Assembly: GCA_964023205.1 (NCBI GenBank)
Contig: OZ026835.1
Coordinates: forward strand, 35,757,380 to 35,821,379
Source: Lutraria lutraria
Lineage: Eukaryota > Mollusca > Bivalvia > Venerida > Mactridae
Direction: 5' to 3'
DNA: 64,000 nucleotides
Shown: piece after piece, positions 1 through 45,868 of the stretch
How positions within the stretch are numbered: position 1 is the first letter of the stretch
How the letters are laid out: every line of letters begins with the position of its first letter
The notes under the pieces: generated by a model
The model's database searches: none
The model's input: only the letters and a program-made list of their open reading frames with translations
What the model was told of the DNA's origin: nothing
Translations under genes and position numbers: made by a program

Positions 1-201
1 AGTAAATTTTTATTTTTGATAAGTAAGATATTGATTTTTTTATTTTGTTATTTCAATATTTGAGACTACTTGATTAAGTAAAAGTTAATTCTTAATATTA
101 GTTCTCTGTAGTGAGTTGCCGACATAGTCATACTTTCACCTCTCTATTCTTCCTTCTCTTTGTATTCATATCTTCTATTTATTCTACTATTATTGTAATC
201 A

Positions 202-438
202 ACACTAAACAATATACACTCGACTATACTGGTGGCAGGCAGTTCGGGCAATATATTAAGTGTTTATTATTACAACTATTATTATTATTGACACTAAACA
301 ATATACACTCGACTATACTGGTGGCAGGCAGATCGGGCAATATATTAAGTGTTTATTACCACTATTTTTATCTGTAACGCTAAACAATATACACTCGACT
401 ATACTGGTGGCAGGCAGATCGGGCAATATATTAAGTGT
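202..438. repeat. Three spaced copies of a 62-bp repeat
   Basis: Near-identical 62-bp units lie at 202-263, 291-352 and 377-438, separated by T/A-rich spacers of 24-27 bp. Each unit begins ACACTAAACAATATA (ACGCTAAAC in the third) and ends AATATATTAAGTGT, so its ends are imperfect inverted repeats. The block lies about 130 bp upstream of a TATA box. This resembles repeated enhancer modules in a promoter or LTR U3 region, but that role is inferred. Short open frames across it are by-products of the repetition. Confidence 0.85.
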
Positions 439-567
439 TACATTATTTACTATACACTCTCTAGTAAAAATTAGGTGAATATTATCTCGGTGCACAGAGT
501 ATTCCGTATTCACCTTAATTTGTCTGTTCTATCACTCTGACCTGGCCTATTTTTTCTCTTTTAAGTA

Positions 568-625
568 CATATAAAGGCCACTACCCCTAGAGTCCTTAAC
601 CCTCTGGCAATAAATCACTACAGTG
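568..625 (+). promoter_or_regulatory. TATA box, possible LTR-type promoter with nearby AATAAA
   Basis: ACATATAAAGGCC at about 567-579 is a good TATA box. Initiation would be expected near 600, and AATAAA follows at about 610. A TATA box followed at once by AATAAA is typical of the U3/R junction of an LTR. A possible intron follows (GTATTT near 650, a pyrimidine-rich TTTCTTTCAG near 705). I could not identify LTR ends here, so this may instead be an ordinary promoter for the ORF at 956. Confidence 0.4.
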
Positions 626-955
626 AAGTTTCGCGCTTTTCATTAGGATAGGTATTTTTGCGTAGGAAGTATCGAGGAACAATTTAAAGTTACTTTTCTT
701 TCAGCGTCCGAACGTGCTCCGACATTAAAAGATCCACAATTTTGGTTTTATGTCGTGGAATATTAATATTCTTTGTCTGAGAAAGGCTCCCACTATAGAG
801 CACTCCCTAAGCAATTAGTATTAATTTCAAAATTCTGTCTGTATATTGCACCCCAAAAACCTCCACCTGTGTCTGAGAGAACAGCTACTCTGCTATTGTC
901 AAATGTTAAGTTGCTGTGAAGGAAACACAAACTGTTCCCGAGTTTAAACACGAAG

Positions 956-1906
956 ATGGAACCACGATACAGAAAGCTACCTGCTACTTCGTCACATGAG
1001 AACTATACCGTCAGAACGAATTCAAACTACACCACACCTGAAGAAGATGTATACTACTCGCCAGAACCACCGATGTACAACCAGTCTTCACCCAGCTACC
1101 AGTCAATTAGAGAATATTTCCTAGAAAAAGAAGTTGAGATCTGGCGCACATTTGCGGAACAACTACAGAGAGAAAAACTTAATAATGGTAAACAAAAAGA
1201 ACCGTTAAACCGCTACCAGAGACCAAGACAACAACAATATACAACAGAAGAAACCAATGGTACACTTTACTACGAGAACCACCAAACTACTAGACAACCA
1301 GAACATTCTAGATACCAACCAGTTCCAGACTTCCACCCAACACCCCCAGAACTCCAAAGACATCATGAACAAAACTTTGTAACTGAAGAAAGACTGATAC
1401 AAGTCATGGAAGAACTTAAACAGTCAATACTGGAGGACTGGCAAGACCAAGAAAAAGATACAGATCTACAACATAACTACAAGACAAAGTTTTCAGTTCT
1501 CCAACAACATATGTCAACAATACCAATTCATACTTCAAACCAATACCAGTATGAATCTCCATCTATACCAGACAACAAAGACTTCAAGACTAGCTGTAAG
1601 TCCATACAACAGCTATCTCCATCTCAACAACCAGAGATCTACATCCACCAAAGAAGAACTGAACTCACTGCTAAACAAGTTCAGACAGACAACAATGTGA
1701 GAAGATCTTCTGTATCCACAACTAAAGATACGGAATATGGTAACTATATCAGTATACCACGCATCCGCCTCGGTTCCAAATGTAAAGACGTTCATCGTCA
1801 ACATCAAGAAGATAAAGAACAATCAAATGGTGAAGAAACTGTTCTACATATATCTTTAAACTACCAAGGACTGAATCTGCAGGCCGAGAGACAGTCCAAC
1901 CACTAA
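956..1906 (+). CDS. Retroelement-like (Gag-like?) ORF, 316 codons, with -1 frameshift signal near its end
   Basis: I do not recognise the family. The predicted 316-residue protein is hydrophilic and rich in Gln, Asn, Thr, Glu and Tyr. It has no signal peptide, no membrane segment and no zinc knuckle. Charged, possibly coiled-coil stretches lie near residues 55-80 and 140-165. The start ATG at 956 follows an untranslated leader that begins after the TATA box near 570. The frame stops at TAA 1904-1906, but a U UUA AAC heptamer lies in the correct phase at 1855-1861, and the -1 frame is open from 1831 to 2241. This organisation suggests a retroelement Gag-type protein with an extended frameshift product. 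No reverse transcriptase, protease or integrase was seen nearby, so any element would be non-autonomous or truncated. A lineage-specific host gene with a disabling frameshift is the alternative. Confidence 0.5.
   Translation: MEPRYRKLPATSSHENYTVRTNSNYTTPEEDVYYSPEPPMYNQSSPSYQSIREYFLEKEVEIWRTFAEQLQREKLNNGKQKEPLNRYQRPRQQQYTTEETNGTLYYENHQTTRQPEHSRYQPVPDFHPTPPELQRHHEQNFVTEERLIQVMEELKQSILEDWQDQEKDTDLQHNYKTKFSVLQQHMSTIPIHTSNQYQYESPSIPDNKDFKTSCKSIQQLSPSQQPEIYIHQRRTELTAKQVQTDNNVRRSSVSTTKDTEYGNYISIPRIRLGSKCKDVHRQHQEDKEQSNGEETVLHISLNYQGLNLQAERQSNH
1855..1897 (+). promoter_or_regulatory. Candidate programmed -1 ribosomal frameshift signal
   Basis: The slippery heptamer T TTA AAC (1855-1861) is in phase with the upstream ORF (codons TTA at 1856, AAC at 1859). 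A 6-nt spacer (1862-1867) is followed by a perfect 6-bp stem, GGACTG at 1868-1873 with CAGTCC at 1892-1897, and an 18-nt loop. The loop contains GGCC, which could pair with GGCC near 1935 as a distant pseudoknot. Heptamer, phase, spacer length and stem all fit the known eukaryotic and viral -1 frameshift consensus. Function is inferred. Confidence 0.6.
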
Positions 1907-2244
1907 ATCAAGTTGACGAAGAACTGAAGAAAATGGCCGACGACAAACCTGAAACCTACCTACATCATCATTTGAGCATATCTGGTAACGTTAAAATACC
2001 TCCGTGTTCAAATGATAATCAAACTGAAGCTAAAGTTCAAACTGTAACCATGAAGACAACCCAGAATGTCAACTCAACTGACTGTCATGGTGAAACACCA
2101 AAACGAAAGAAGACAAAAAGAAAATATTCCAACTTCAATGAAAGAAGACCAACGGAAACCATAATGGACATCAATTCCAGACCAGCTGACAACATATTCA
2201 AATGGACAATCCTCAAAGCGTCCATATACGACGACATAGTTTAA
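1861..2244 (+). CDS. -1 frame extension of the ORF at 956 (putative frameshift product)
   Basis: This frame is entered by slipping back one base at 1855-1861 and stays open for 127 codons to TAA at 2242-2244. An internal ATG lies at 1933. The product has a basic stretch, KRKKTKRKYSNF, encoded at about 2101-2135, as expected for a nucleic-acid-binding or nuclear-targeting tail. The fused product would have about 429 residues. The frame is also open back to 1831, so the two ORFs overlap by about 75 nt. Read instead as a pseudogene, one indel in that overlap would explain the layout. Confidence 0.45.
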   Translation, partial: LPRTESAGRETVQPLNQVDEELKKMADDKPETYLHHHLSISGNVKIPPCSNDNQTEAKVQTVTMKTTQNVNSTDCHGETPKRKKTKRKYSNFNERRPTETIMDINSRPADNIFKWTILKASIYDDIV

Positions 2245-2538
2245 GGCTTTGACCATAGTAACAATACTACTACAGCAACTGATACCGAAATTGGACCACA
2301 TACCGACGATGATGAACCAAATAGCAATTTAATGACAATACTGAATTATTCAGTATATGTTATAGAAAACCAGTGTAATGGTATTACACAAGAAGATACC
2401 ACATATTCACCCAAAGTTGAACGGGAATCATATTCCCTGTTACCCACAATAAAGAAGAGGAATCCAGAGACAACCCGTGTTTTTAATAGAATGATAGTGA
2501 CATTCGCGAAGATACTTAATGATTATAAACGCGTTTAG
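2245..2538 (+). pseudogene. Continuation of the same -1 frame beyond a single stop
   Basis: After TAA at 2242-2244 the same frame is open for another 97 codons to TAG at 2536-2538. Composition stays hydrophilic, with an acidic patch (TDDDEPN near 2303-2324) and later a basic stretch (TIKKRNP near 2446-2466). The single stop may be a decay mutation in a once longer protein, or true termination followed by chance open sequence. Confidence 0.35.
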
Positions 2539-2656
2539 GGTTCAGCATCACCTTACTTAACGCTTGAGTTTAATATTTTTATTTCAAGTATTTAATTTTT
2601 TTATTTTTGAATTAATAGTAAATTAGTAAGATGAAAGTTACACCACCATACCATGC

Positions 2657-2776
2657 TATTTTAATATCTACATTTTGTATTGTTTAGATTTTGATATTTT
2701 TAATATCTACATTTTGTATTGTTTAAATTTTGATATTTTTAACATCTACATTTTGTATTGTTAAGATTTTGATATA
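2657..2776 (+). repeat. Three tandem ~41-bp T-rich units
   Basis: The phrase ATCTACATTTTGTATTGTTTA, with a trailing GATTTTGATATTTTTA, recurs three times with minor changes. This is a local tandem duplication in a T-rich strand. No gene is visible. Confidence 0.75.
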
Positions 2777-2779
2777 CTT

Positions 2780-3550
2780 ATGTATTTTTTGTTTTCATAA
2801 TGTAGGTGACTTTTGTGTTATTGCACATGAGAATTATTGTTTTTGTATTTTTGTTGGACACATCTTATATGATGTGTTCATTAACTTTTTTATTTTTGAG
2901 AAGTTTTTTGGACTGTAAGTTATGTAAGGCTTCCTAGTATGCAAAGTGATGGTATTTTGTGTACATAGAGTCTAATCTCTATGGGCTTGATATTGTATAA
3001 TATCATAATGTTTGTGTTTTAGTCTTTCTATAGGATTTAATATCTATAGGTGTCTGTTGGATGTAAATCACAGATTTTTATTTTTGTCACTTTTGTATGC
3101 TGGGGTAGAAAGCGAGTGATTTTAGCCAGGTGCGTATAGCCCCCACGCGGCTAAGTCTAACGCATAGCATTTTGTGAATATTTTTTCACCGAAGAGTAAA
3201 CTTTTGATTTATTGATAAGTTAATATTCATATTTGCATATTTTTTGCCCGGCATCATGTCACGAATAATTTCTTTTATTTGTAATGATTTGAAAATTATT
3301 GGCATTAAGTTAAGATGAATGTACATGAAGTCATTTGTTTGTGAGACTTGGATATCTTTGAGATTTGTGATCCTTGAAACTTGTTATAATTCTATTATAT
3401 TTATAACATGGTAGTGTAACTCATTTATATTAAGTAAGAAAGTAAAGTAAGGTTATAATCAATCAAAACCATCTTTAATATAAGTTAAAGGAAGGGTGAT
3501 GTTTTTTACTATATTAAGTATAAAATGAAGGTGAAACAGTGTTGATATGT
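2780..3550. other. T-rich noncoding stretch
   Basis: No supported gene. The + strand is strongly T-rich, and short open frames here have no recognisable content. It lies between the Gag-like ORFs and the hairpin repeats and may be their 3' noncoding region. Confidence 0.5.
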
Positions 3551-3554
3551 GTTT

Positions 3555-4160
3555 AATTAAAAGTTTGCGCTAAACGCAAACACAACCTAAATAATGTGAT
3601 ACTAAATCTAGTGCAGACATTTGACACAATGAACATTTAAGGTGATTGTGTCAGCACACTAGTATCCAAGAAATGACCATGATATAAGATTTTAAACAAT
3701 TAAGACGCGATTGTGAATTTGTGAACAAAAAGTATGTGAAAACATCGCGCAACAGAAATATACCCATTTATGTGAGACAAAAATCTAGTGCAGATGTTTG
3801 GCACAATGAACATTTAAGGTGATTGTGTCAGCGCACTAGTATCCCGGACATGACAATATTAAAGTTTGCGCTAAACGCAAACATAACCTAAATAGTGCGA
3901 TACTAAATCTAGTGCAAATGTTTGACACAATGAACATTTAAGGTGATTGTGTCAGCACACTAGTATCCTAGAAATGACCATAGTATAAAATTTCAAACAA
4001 GATGCGATAGTGAATTTCTAGAATAATAAAATGTGAAACCATCGCGCAACAGAAATATACCCATTTATGTGAGACAAAAATCTAGTGCTGATGTTTGACA
4101 CAATGAACATTTAAGGTGATTGCGTCAACACACTAGTACCCCGGACATGACAATATAATA
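3555..4160. repeat. 301-bp tandem duplication carrying four nested-hairpin modules
   Basis: Two units about 301 bp apart each begin near a perfect hairpin (GTTTGCG-ctaaa-CGCAAAC at 3563-3581 and 3864-3882). Each then carries two copies of a 55-nt module, giving four at 3608-3662, 3785-3839, 3909-3963 and 4082-4136. Within each module an outer stem CTAGTG/CACTAG encloses an inner 9-bp stem TGACACAAT/ATTGTGTCA around the constant loop GAACATTTAAGGTG. A further GCGAT/ATCGC inverted pair lies between the modules. The module may be a structured RNA or protein-binding array. No ORF is present. Confidence 0.85.
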
Positions 4161-5049
4161 TCCCGAAAATGACAATCTGAAGATCCCGAATATGACTACT
4201 AGAAGACAACATTTTGTACTTTGTATTTTATGTTATACTTTGTTTCTTCAACATTTTTATCCCGGACATGACTAGAATGATACTTTTTTATATCATTCAA
4301 CTTTTGTACATTTTGTAAATATTTTTGTTTACTTGCATTTTCCTTTATACATTTTACTATATTTTTAATACTATTTTTCAGTAGATTAGTTTGTTCTTTT
4401 TATTCAAACATGTTGTTTGCTTACTGGTACTCTTTTTTGTTGAAGATTTTTCTTAGTAGACTTGCCAAAGAGTACTGCATTGTTCATTTATTAATATTTT
4501 TGATATCTTTTTTCTCAGTACTTATTTTCTATATAGAAACGTTCTTTAATTTTTATTAAGATTATTTTCAAGTTTTATCTTGAAAAAATTTAATGATATT
4601 TTATATCATTAAGTTTTTTCTTTTCCCAAACCCAGTGTGTTGTTGTAAAGTTGGATTTTTACAACAGTCTATTACATAATTAACCTAGGTAGTACAATAG
4701 TATTACATAATAAGTATAATTCACCATAACCATTTATAACTTGCAGAGCTAAATTATTAAGGATTTCAGCTACCCTTTCTATTTAGAAGGACTTATTTTT
4801 AGCCAATCTATTTTTAGATTATGTATTATCTTAGATAGTTATGATAATGTTTAAATCTTTATTTTATATTGTAATAATTACTTTATTTATTATTACTTTA
4901 TTTCTATTAATATGCATAAACAACATAAACAACATAAACATTGTTAACTTTAGCATTATTTGTAGCTAATATCATTCTTTGATAATTTACTGCCTTTGTC
5001 TTAGAGACTACCAATGTTTATTTTCCATATTACTGGTATTTTTCCATCA
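4160..5049. other. AT-rich noncoding stretch
   Basis: No gene seen. Near 4140-4275 several copies of CCCGGACATGAC or CCCGAANATGAC continue a motif present at the ends of the preceding repeat modules. Short AACATAAAC tandem copies occur at about 4918-4940. The remainder is T-rich sequence without recognisable features. Confidence 0.45.
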
Positions 5050-5963
5050 CTTTGTTTTAATTAGTCATGTGACTTATTTAGGTCATGTGACCACTTACAT
5101 AAGTTATAGTAGTTCTATTTTTAGACTACAGACAAAGGAATATTTTGCAATACCATGGCATTATAACTTTTGTTAGATTATCACTGATTGGTCAGCATCC
5201 TTTAGCTATTTTTCCTCTGACTAATCAGATCATCTGTAACAACTTTGACTACAGCGCCACCTGTTGGCTAAGATTCTAATATAAGCAGAATTCTGGCTTC
5301 ATTCAAGGATTCTGGCTGTTTCTTCTGAACTGGTAACTTCTCATAACTCTTAGGGTCTGAGGCATAATTAATTAATTATTCAATTAATTATTTTATTTAG
5401 GAACTTTGGCATTTTACCTCAGACATTCTAAAACTCTAAATTATTATTGCTAGGACAGTAAATTTTTGTTATTATTTACAGTAAATTTTACACTGATTAT
5501 TTACAGTTAACTTTCACACTTATTTGGTAAATAATCTTTATCTAGTGGCAGCCATCTTGGATTTCATTGTTTAACTTAGTATGTTTTTCATAGCTTGCCA
5601 CTTCTTAAGTAAATTGTTTTAGGAGTCCAGAATCATTAAGGTCTATTTTTCATACTTAAATTAACATATTTTTGACACTTTTAGATATTGATTCTATTTC
5701 CTTATTTTGATTTTATACTTGTACTTTAAGATCATGTACTTGTATTTGTTCATTTAAGCAGTAATTAAAAATTTGGTTGATTTTAAGATTTATTTAGTAT
5801 TTGTATTTTATTTTCCCTTTTTGTATTCAAAAAGGGTGGTGTCATCCTGACGAGTCAATGATTTTGACAGTTTTTATCAGTTATTATTTCACTGCTTCCA
5901 AGCAAACTATTATCGAACGTATTATAGCACAGTACAGTAGTACATTTTTACTAGTCCGCAACA
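5050..5963 (+). mobile_element. LTR-like segment (right end at 5963; left end uncertain)
   Basis: The segment contains CCAAT-type boxes (ATTGGTC near 5186), a TATA-like TAATATAAGCAG at 5277-5288, and a CA end at 5963 (CCGCAACA) two bases before a tRNA-type primer binding site. These are the marks of a 5' LTR with U3, R and U5. I could not find a second copy or a clear TG start, and the internal region beyond the binding site is missing within about 150 bp. It is most likely a truncated LTR retrotransposon. Whether it belongs to the ORFs upstream is unknown. Confidence 0.5.
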
Positions 5964-5964
5964 A

Positions 5965-5982
5965 TGGTGTCAGAAGTGGGAT
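5965..5982 (+). promoter_or_regulatory. LTR retrotransposon primer binding site
   Basis: TGGTGTCAGAAGTGGGAT is complementary to the 3' end of a tRNA ending ATCCCACTTCTGACACCA, as in animal tRNA-Leu. It sits one base after the CA terminus of the LTR-like segment. This primer type is known for Gypsy-class (Metaviridae) elements. Confidence 0.7.
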
Positions 5983-6617
5983 CGTGTATTTAATCTCGAT
6001 AACTTCGCAACACCAATTTTCATAGTTTGTACGCAGGTACAAGCGCCCGTTTTTAAATCCCGCATCATAAACAAACAAAACATACTCATATAGTATGTTG
6101 TGCTCAGGGGCCACAAAGCTTATTGGATTTAAATTTCTAATTACATATGTACTAATGAATTATTTTATGTTTACAGTCGAGTTCTTGGTTAAGCTTATGT
6201 GTGCGAAGGTGATAGAATTATCTTGAAAGTGACGATTTGTCTTTTTAATGAGTATTAACTGTCACAGAAAATCTTCATCAAATTTATGTTTGGCGCAGAT
6301 ATATGAAAACATGATTAATTCACACACTACAGACTTGTTGCATTGATTAATATCAAATTTGCTTGCATTACACCGGTGATAATCAGGTGTGTAGCCAGCG
6401 ACACGCGCTTACGCACGTGCTTAACATCAATTTGAAAAGTAATTAAAAGTAAATATGGCTAAAAATGGCATATCTATGTCGAAAGTAAAGTTTCTAAACT
6501 TTATAACAAAAAAGTTATTCCCAATTTAAAAGTGCAACTCTTCCTTTTTCGTGTTAGTATACACGTTTATCAGTCATACAAAAAGTATAGGTTTTGTTTA
6601 CGTGACATCGCTATTGT

Positions 6618-6637
6618 CAGAGACGTATACGTCTCTG
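6618..6637. repeat. Perfect 20-bp palindrome CAGAGACGTATACGTCTCTG
   Basis: The sequence equals its own reverse complement. A half copy, TATACGTCTCTG, lies at 6877-6888, and related hairpins with CAGAGACATAGA arms occur at 7035-7062 and 63809-63838. The pair at 6618 and 6877 could be terminal repeats around a ~270-bp insertion that includes a SINE. Confidence 0.7.
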
Positions 6638-6744
6638 CTATTGTAAAGGACCAGCTAAGTTGGCTTATGAGTAGGCCTACTTATGAGACACCTATCTTTT
6701 GTTGACACTTCTTTTTACTTGTATCTTATTAAACTAACCTGCAG

Positions 6745-6866
6745 CTCACCAACCGACTGCAATAGTTCTGATCCAATCTCCACTAGGGATCGAACCTTTG
6801 ACACCCACCCCTGTAAGACAGACACACTAATCACTCGGCCACGGTTGCGGTATGTTGGCCTAGATT
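6745..6866 (-). mobile_element. tRNA-derived SINE fragment
   Basis: Read on the minus strand it has an A box (TGGCCGAGTGATTAG), then about 45 nt later a B box (GGTTCGATCCC), as in the RNA polymerase III promoter of Ser/Leu-type tRNAs. There is no full cloverleaf, so it is SINE-derived rather than a tRNA gene. Confidence 0.65.
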
Positions 6867-7034
6867 CTACAATTATTATACGTCTCTGATTCTACTTAAT
6901 TCTATTTCAGACAATTCTGGATGAGAAAGTAAGCCAATAGTAGGGGGAAATGGAAGCTTTAAAGGGACACTATACGACGTGTTAGTTAGGCAATATATTG
7001 GTATCAAAGTGTGAAAAATACAATATATAACAAC

Positions 7035-7062
7035 CAGAGACATAGAACTATCTATGTCTCTG
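7035..7062. repeat. Hairpin CAGAGACATAGA / TCTATGTCTCTG
   Basis: A 12-bp perfect inverted repeat with a 4-nt loop. It belongs to the same arm family as the palindrome at 6618 and the hairpin at 63809. Confidence 0.75.
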
Positions 7063-7203
7063 ATATAACGCTATTACTCGGGTATAGACACTGCGCTGTA
7101 GATCTATGCCTAATTCGTGTGGCCTTCAATCTGTACATCATCTAGCCTGCCGATATTAACCAAACACAAAAACAAACGATTTGTTGACCTAGAAAAATGT
7201 CAA

Positions 7204-7350
7204 TAACAGGATGAACATCCTGTTCAAAACATTAATCGCAGATAATCTAAACTGATTTACCGGCATGTGGTCATGTTTAAAATTCCCGCGGAAATTATTA
7301 TTGCCGGAAGTTTATCTAGCCTCGTTTTGACGTAAATCTCGCCATCTTGT
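7204..7350 (+). promoter_or_regulatory. Putative TATA-less RSK promoter (ETS, CRE, YY1, E2F-like sites)
   Basis: Within 250 bp upstream of the RSK start codon are several sites. There is an inverted repeat of AACAGGATG (7205-7224), an E2F-like TTCCCGC (near 7284), a consensus ETS/GABP site GCCGGAAGT (7303-7311), a CRE/ATF-like TGACGTAA (7328-7335) and a YY1-like CGCCATCTTG (7340-7349). No TATA box is present. Such clusters are typical of broadly expressed genes. Site use is inferred from motifs only. Confidence 0.5.
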
Positions 7351-7452
7351 CGGGATTTGCGACAAGTGACAGGAAATCTGTGGGAGAAAGTGGCGTTGCA
7401 GAGCTATAAACTGACTTAACATATAGCCTTATCGGTTCTACTCAAAAGAAAG

Positions 7453-44044
<36,592 letters not shown>

Positions 44045-44490
44045 TAATCGGCAGCTCTGAGTTCATAGCAAACAACTGCTTTTGTAAATCGCTACCATAT
44101 TTGGTGATGTACGAATTTCTAGTATAAAAAACAAAACTTCATTTTGAATCATGACAAAAGATTTTCATTCAATTTACCTTGTTCATGTGATTGTAGAGTA
44201 ACTGAGGCCAAGCGACTTGATATGTAAATTTGGTATTACCATATAATATGGATAGGTGACAATTGCATAATTTGTTGAGCTATATTACTATATAATTTAG
44301 GGCAATATAATGCATATAATGTTATATTGACAGACTAGGCTGATAAATATTTTAACGACTGAAAATAGGTTTAGTTTTTGTGACAAATAATCAATGGGGA
44401 GAATATTGCTAACCTTACTTTAAACATGTACTTCGTTTGTGACACTTAGGAATAGATGATTTGTGTTTATAATAAATAAATTGAGGCATT
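44045..44490 (+). terminator. RPS6KA: RSK 3'UTR with AATAAATAAA polyadenylation signal
   Basis: Overlapping AATAAA signals at 44471-44480 lie 427 nt after the stop codon. Other AATAAA sequences occur further downstream, to about 51295, so longer isoforms cannot be excluded. Confidence 0.45.
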
Positions 44491-45120
44491 AATTACATTA
44501 TTTACTCTTCTTCATAAAACTCTCACACAAAGTCTCAATATTGAAACAGTTAATGGATGCTGTTGTCCAGGAAAGTTTTATTTGGATTTTTGCTCTTTTT
44601 TGTTATTTTACTTACAATAATTAGTGCTAATCTAGAACCCAAATTCCTGTTGTTTTTGCTTATTTTTTATAAGATTTATGTATTTTTTTATGTTATGAAG
44701 TCAGGTGATTTTCAGCAAATAACTTCTTTTTTAAAATTTAATCAAATTATTAGAAGTCGTTGTTAGTTTGACCAGGTAATTTGTGTTTTTTGATGAGTCA
44801 TATTTGACTAAAATATTGAGATGCTTTTTTGTTGTTAAGTGAACTTTATGAGTTTATTTTTTCCATAATTGTAGTGCTATAGGTTTATACTTATTATTAT
44901 GTTGTTATCATTTAGTGCATAATATCAAAATGTACATATACATATTGGGTTACCATATAAGGCATATATGTTCGTAGGTTGAAGATTTCATTTTTGTTTG
45001 TTCCGGTTCTTGTTATTTTTGAAAGTATTACAAATGTCGATATTAGTATCCACCTAGATTCCACAAGCGTTACGATGGGTATAAAATGAATCCTTATAAG
45101 GAGATTTGCGTTTTATTAAT
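44490..45120. other. AT-rich sequence after the RSK 3' end
   Basis: No gene supported. Open frame 44557-44766 encodes only Phe/Leu/Ile-rich sequence from T-rich DNA. It may belong to a longer RSK 3'UTR. Confidence 0.4.
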
Positions 45121-45307
45121 TACAGTAAAAGCTTGATTGTCCGAAATCGATGGGCCGAAATATGCTTACAGATCATCCATGTTTTCGGATAACACAATGT
45201 AGGTTATTTTACATTGAAATATATAGGGGGAAATTTGGACCGAAAATTCATTTTGAATAACACCAGGTTTTCGGATAATCTGTTCGGATTATCAAGGTTT
45301 AACTGTA
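45121..45307. mobile_element. MITE family C (TTGATTGTCCGAA ends)
   Basis: The left end TACAGTAAAAGCTTGATTGT, CCGAAAT and the right end TTCGGATTATCAAGGTTTAACTGTA are inverted repeats; CGGATAA phrases recur inside. The ends resemble known pogo/Tigger-type termini. Confidence 0.8.
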
Positions 45308-45505
45308 GTTATATAAATCACTCTACCATGCAATGATTGTAAAATGACCGTTAATTGTAGAACTATCTCTGATAGTGCTTTGTGTTGGTATTAGTTCATA
45401 TTTTTCATTCAGTATGTTAGCTCACATTGATCTGTTTGAATTCCGTATGTTGGACTGATTTCTGGATCATTATATGACTAAATTCTATATGAACATTTTG
45501 TAAGG

Positions 45506-45868
45506 TACAGTCGTAACCTTTTATATCGAAGTTAGGCAAAATTTTTCAGTATGAATGAACTTCGATATATAAATTATCAAAGTAATTTATATTTTTAAAG
45601 CCAATGTTTGTGTGGTGTAATTAGCAATGTAATTTGCTTCTTGGAATATGAACGGAACACAGCATTTTATACATTCGATTTTTTTTAAAGTCCTGCATCA
45701 CTCTAATATACATATATATATGTGCAAACATGTACACATGAATAGATTGTACCAGTTTTATAATTGCTAGCAAGGAAATTGTTAACCTATCTGTCATTAA
45801 TTACATATTGATAGTTTCATAAAACGAGGTATTTGTAAGTGATTTCGATACAATAAGCTTCGACTGTA
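45506..45868. mobile_element. MITE family D (CCTTTTATATCGAAG ends)
   Basis: The left end TACAGTCGTAACCTTTTATA, TCGAAG and the right end CGATACAATAAGCTTCGACT, GTA are imperfect inverted repeats. About 360 bp, no ORF. Confidence 0.65.

Noticed and set aside
5847..5866. Hammerhead ribozyme-like CTGACGAG followed by a GTCAA/TTGAC hairpin
   Set aside because: The required GAAA after stem II is absent (AGTT instead) and no closing stems were found.
6745..6866. Possible tRNA gene
   Set aside because: A and B boxes are present but no acceptor stem or cloverleaf; it fits a SINE head.
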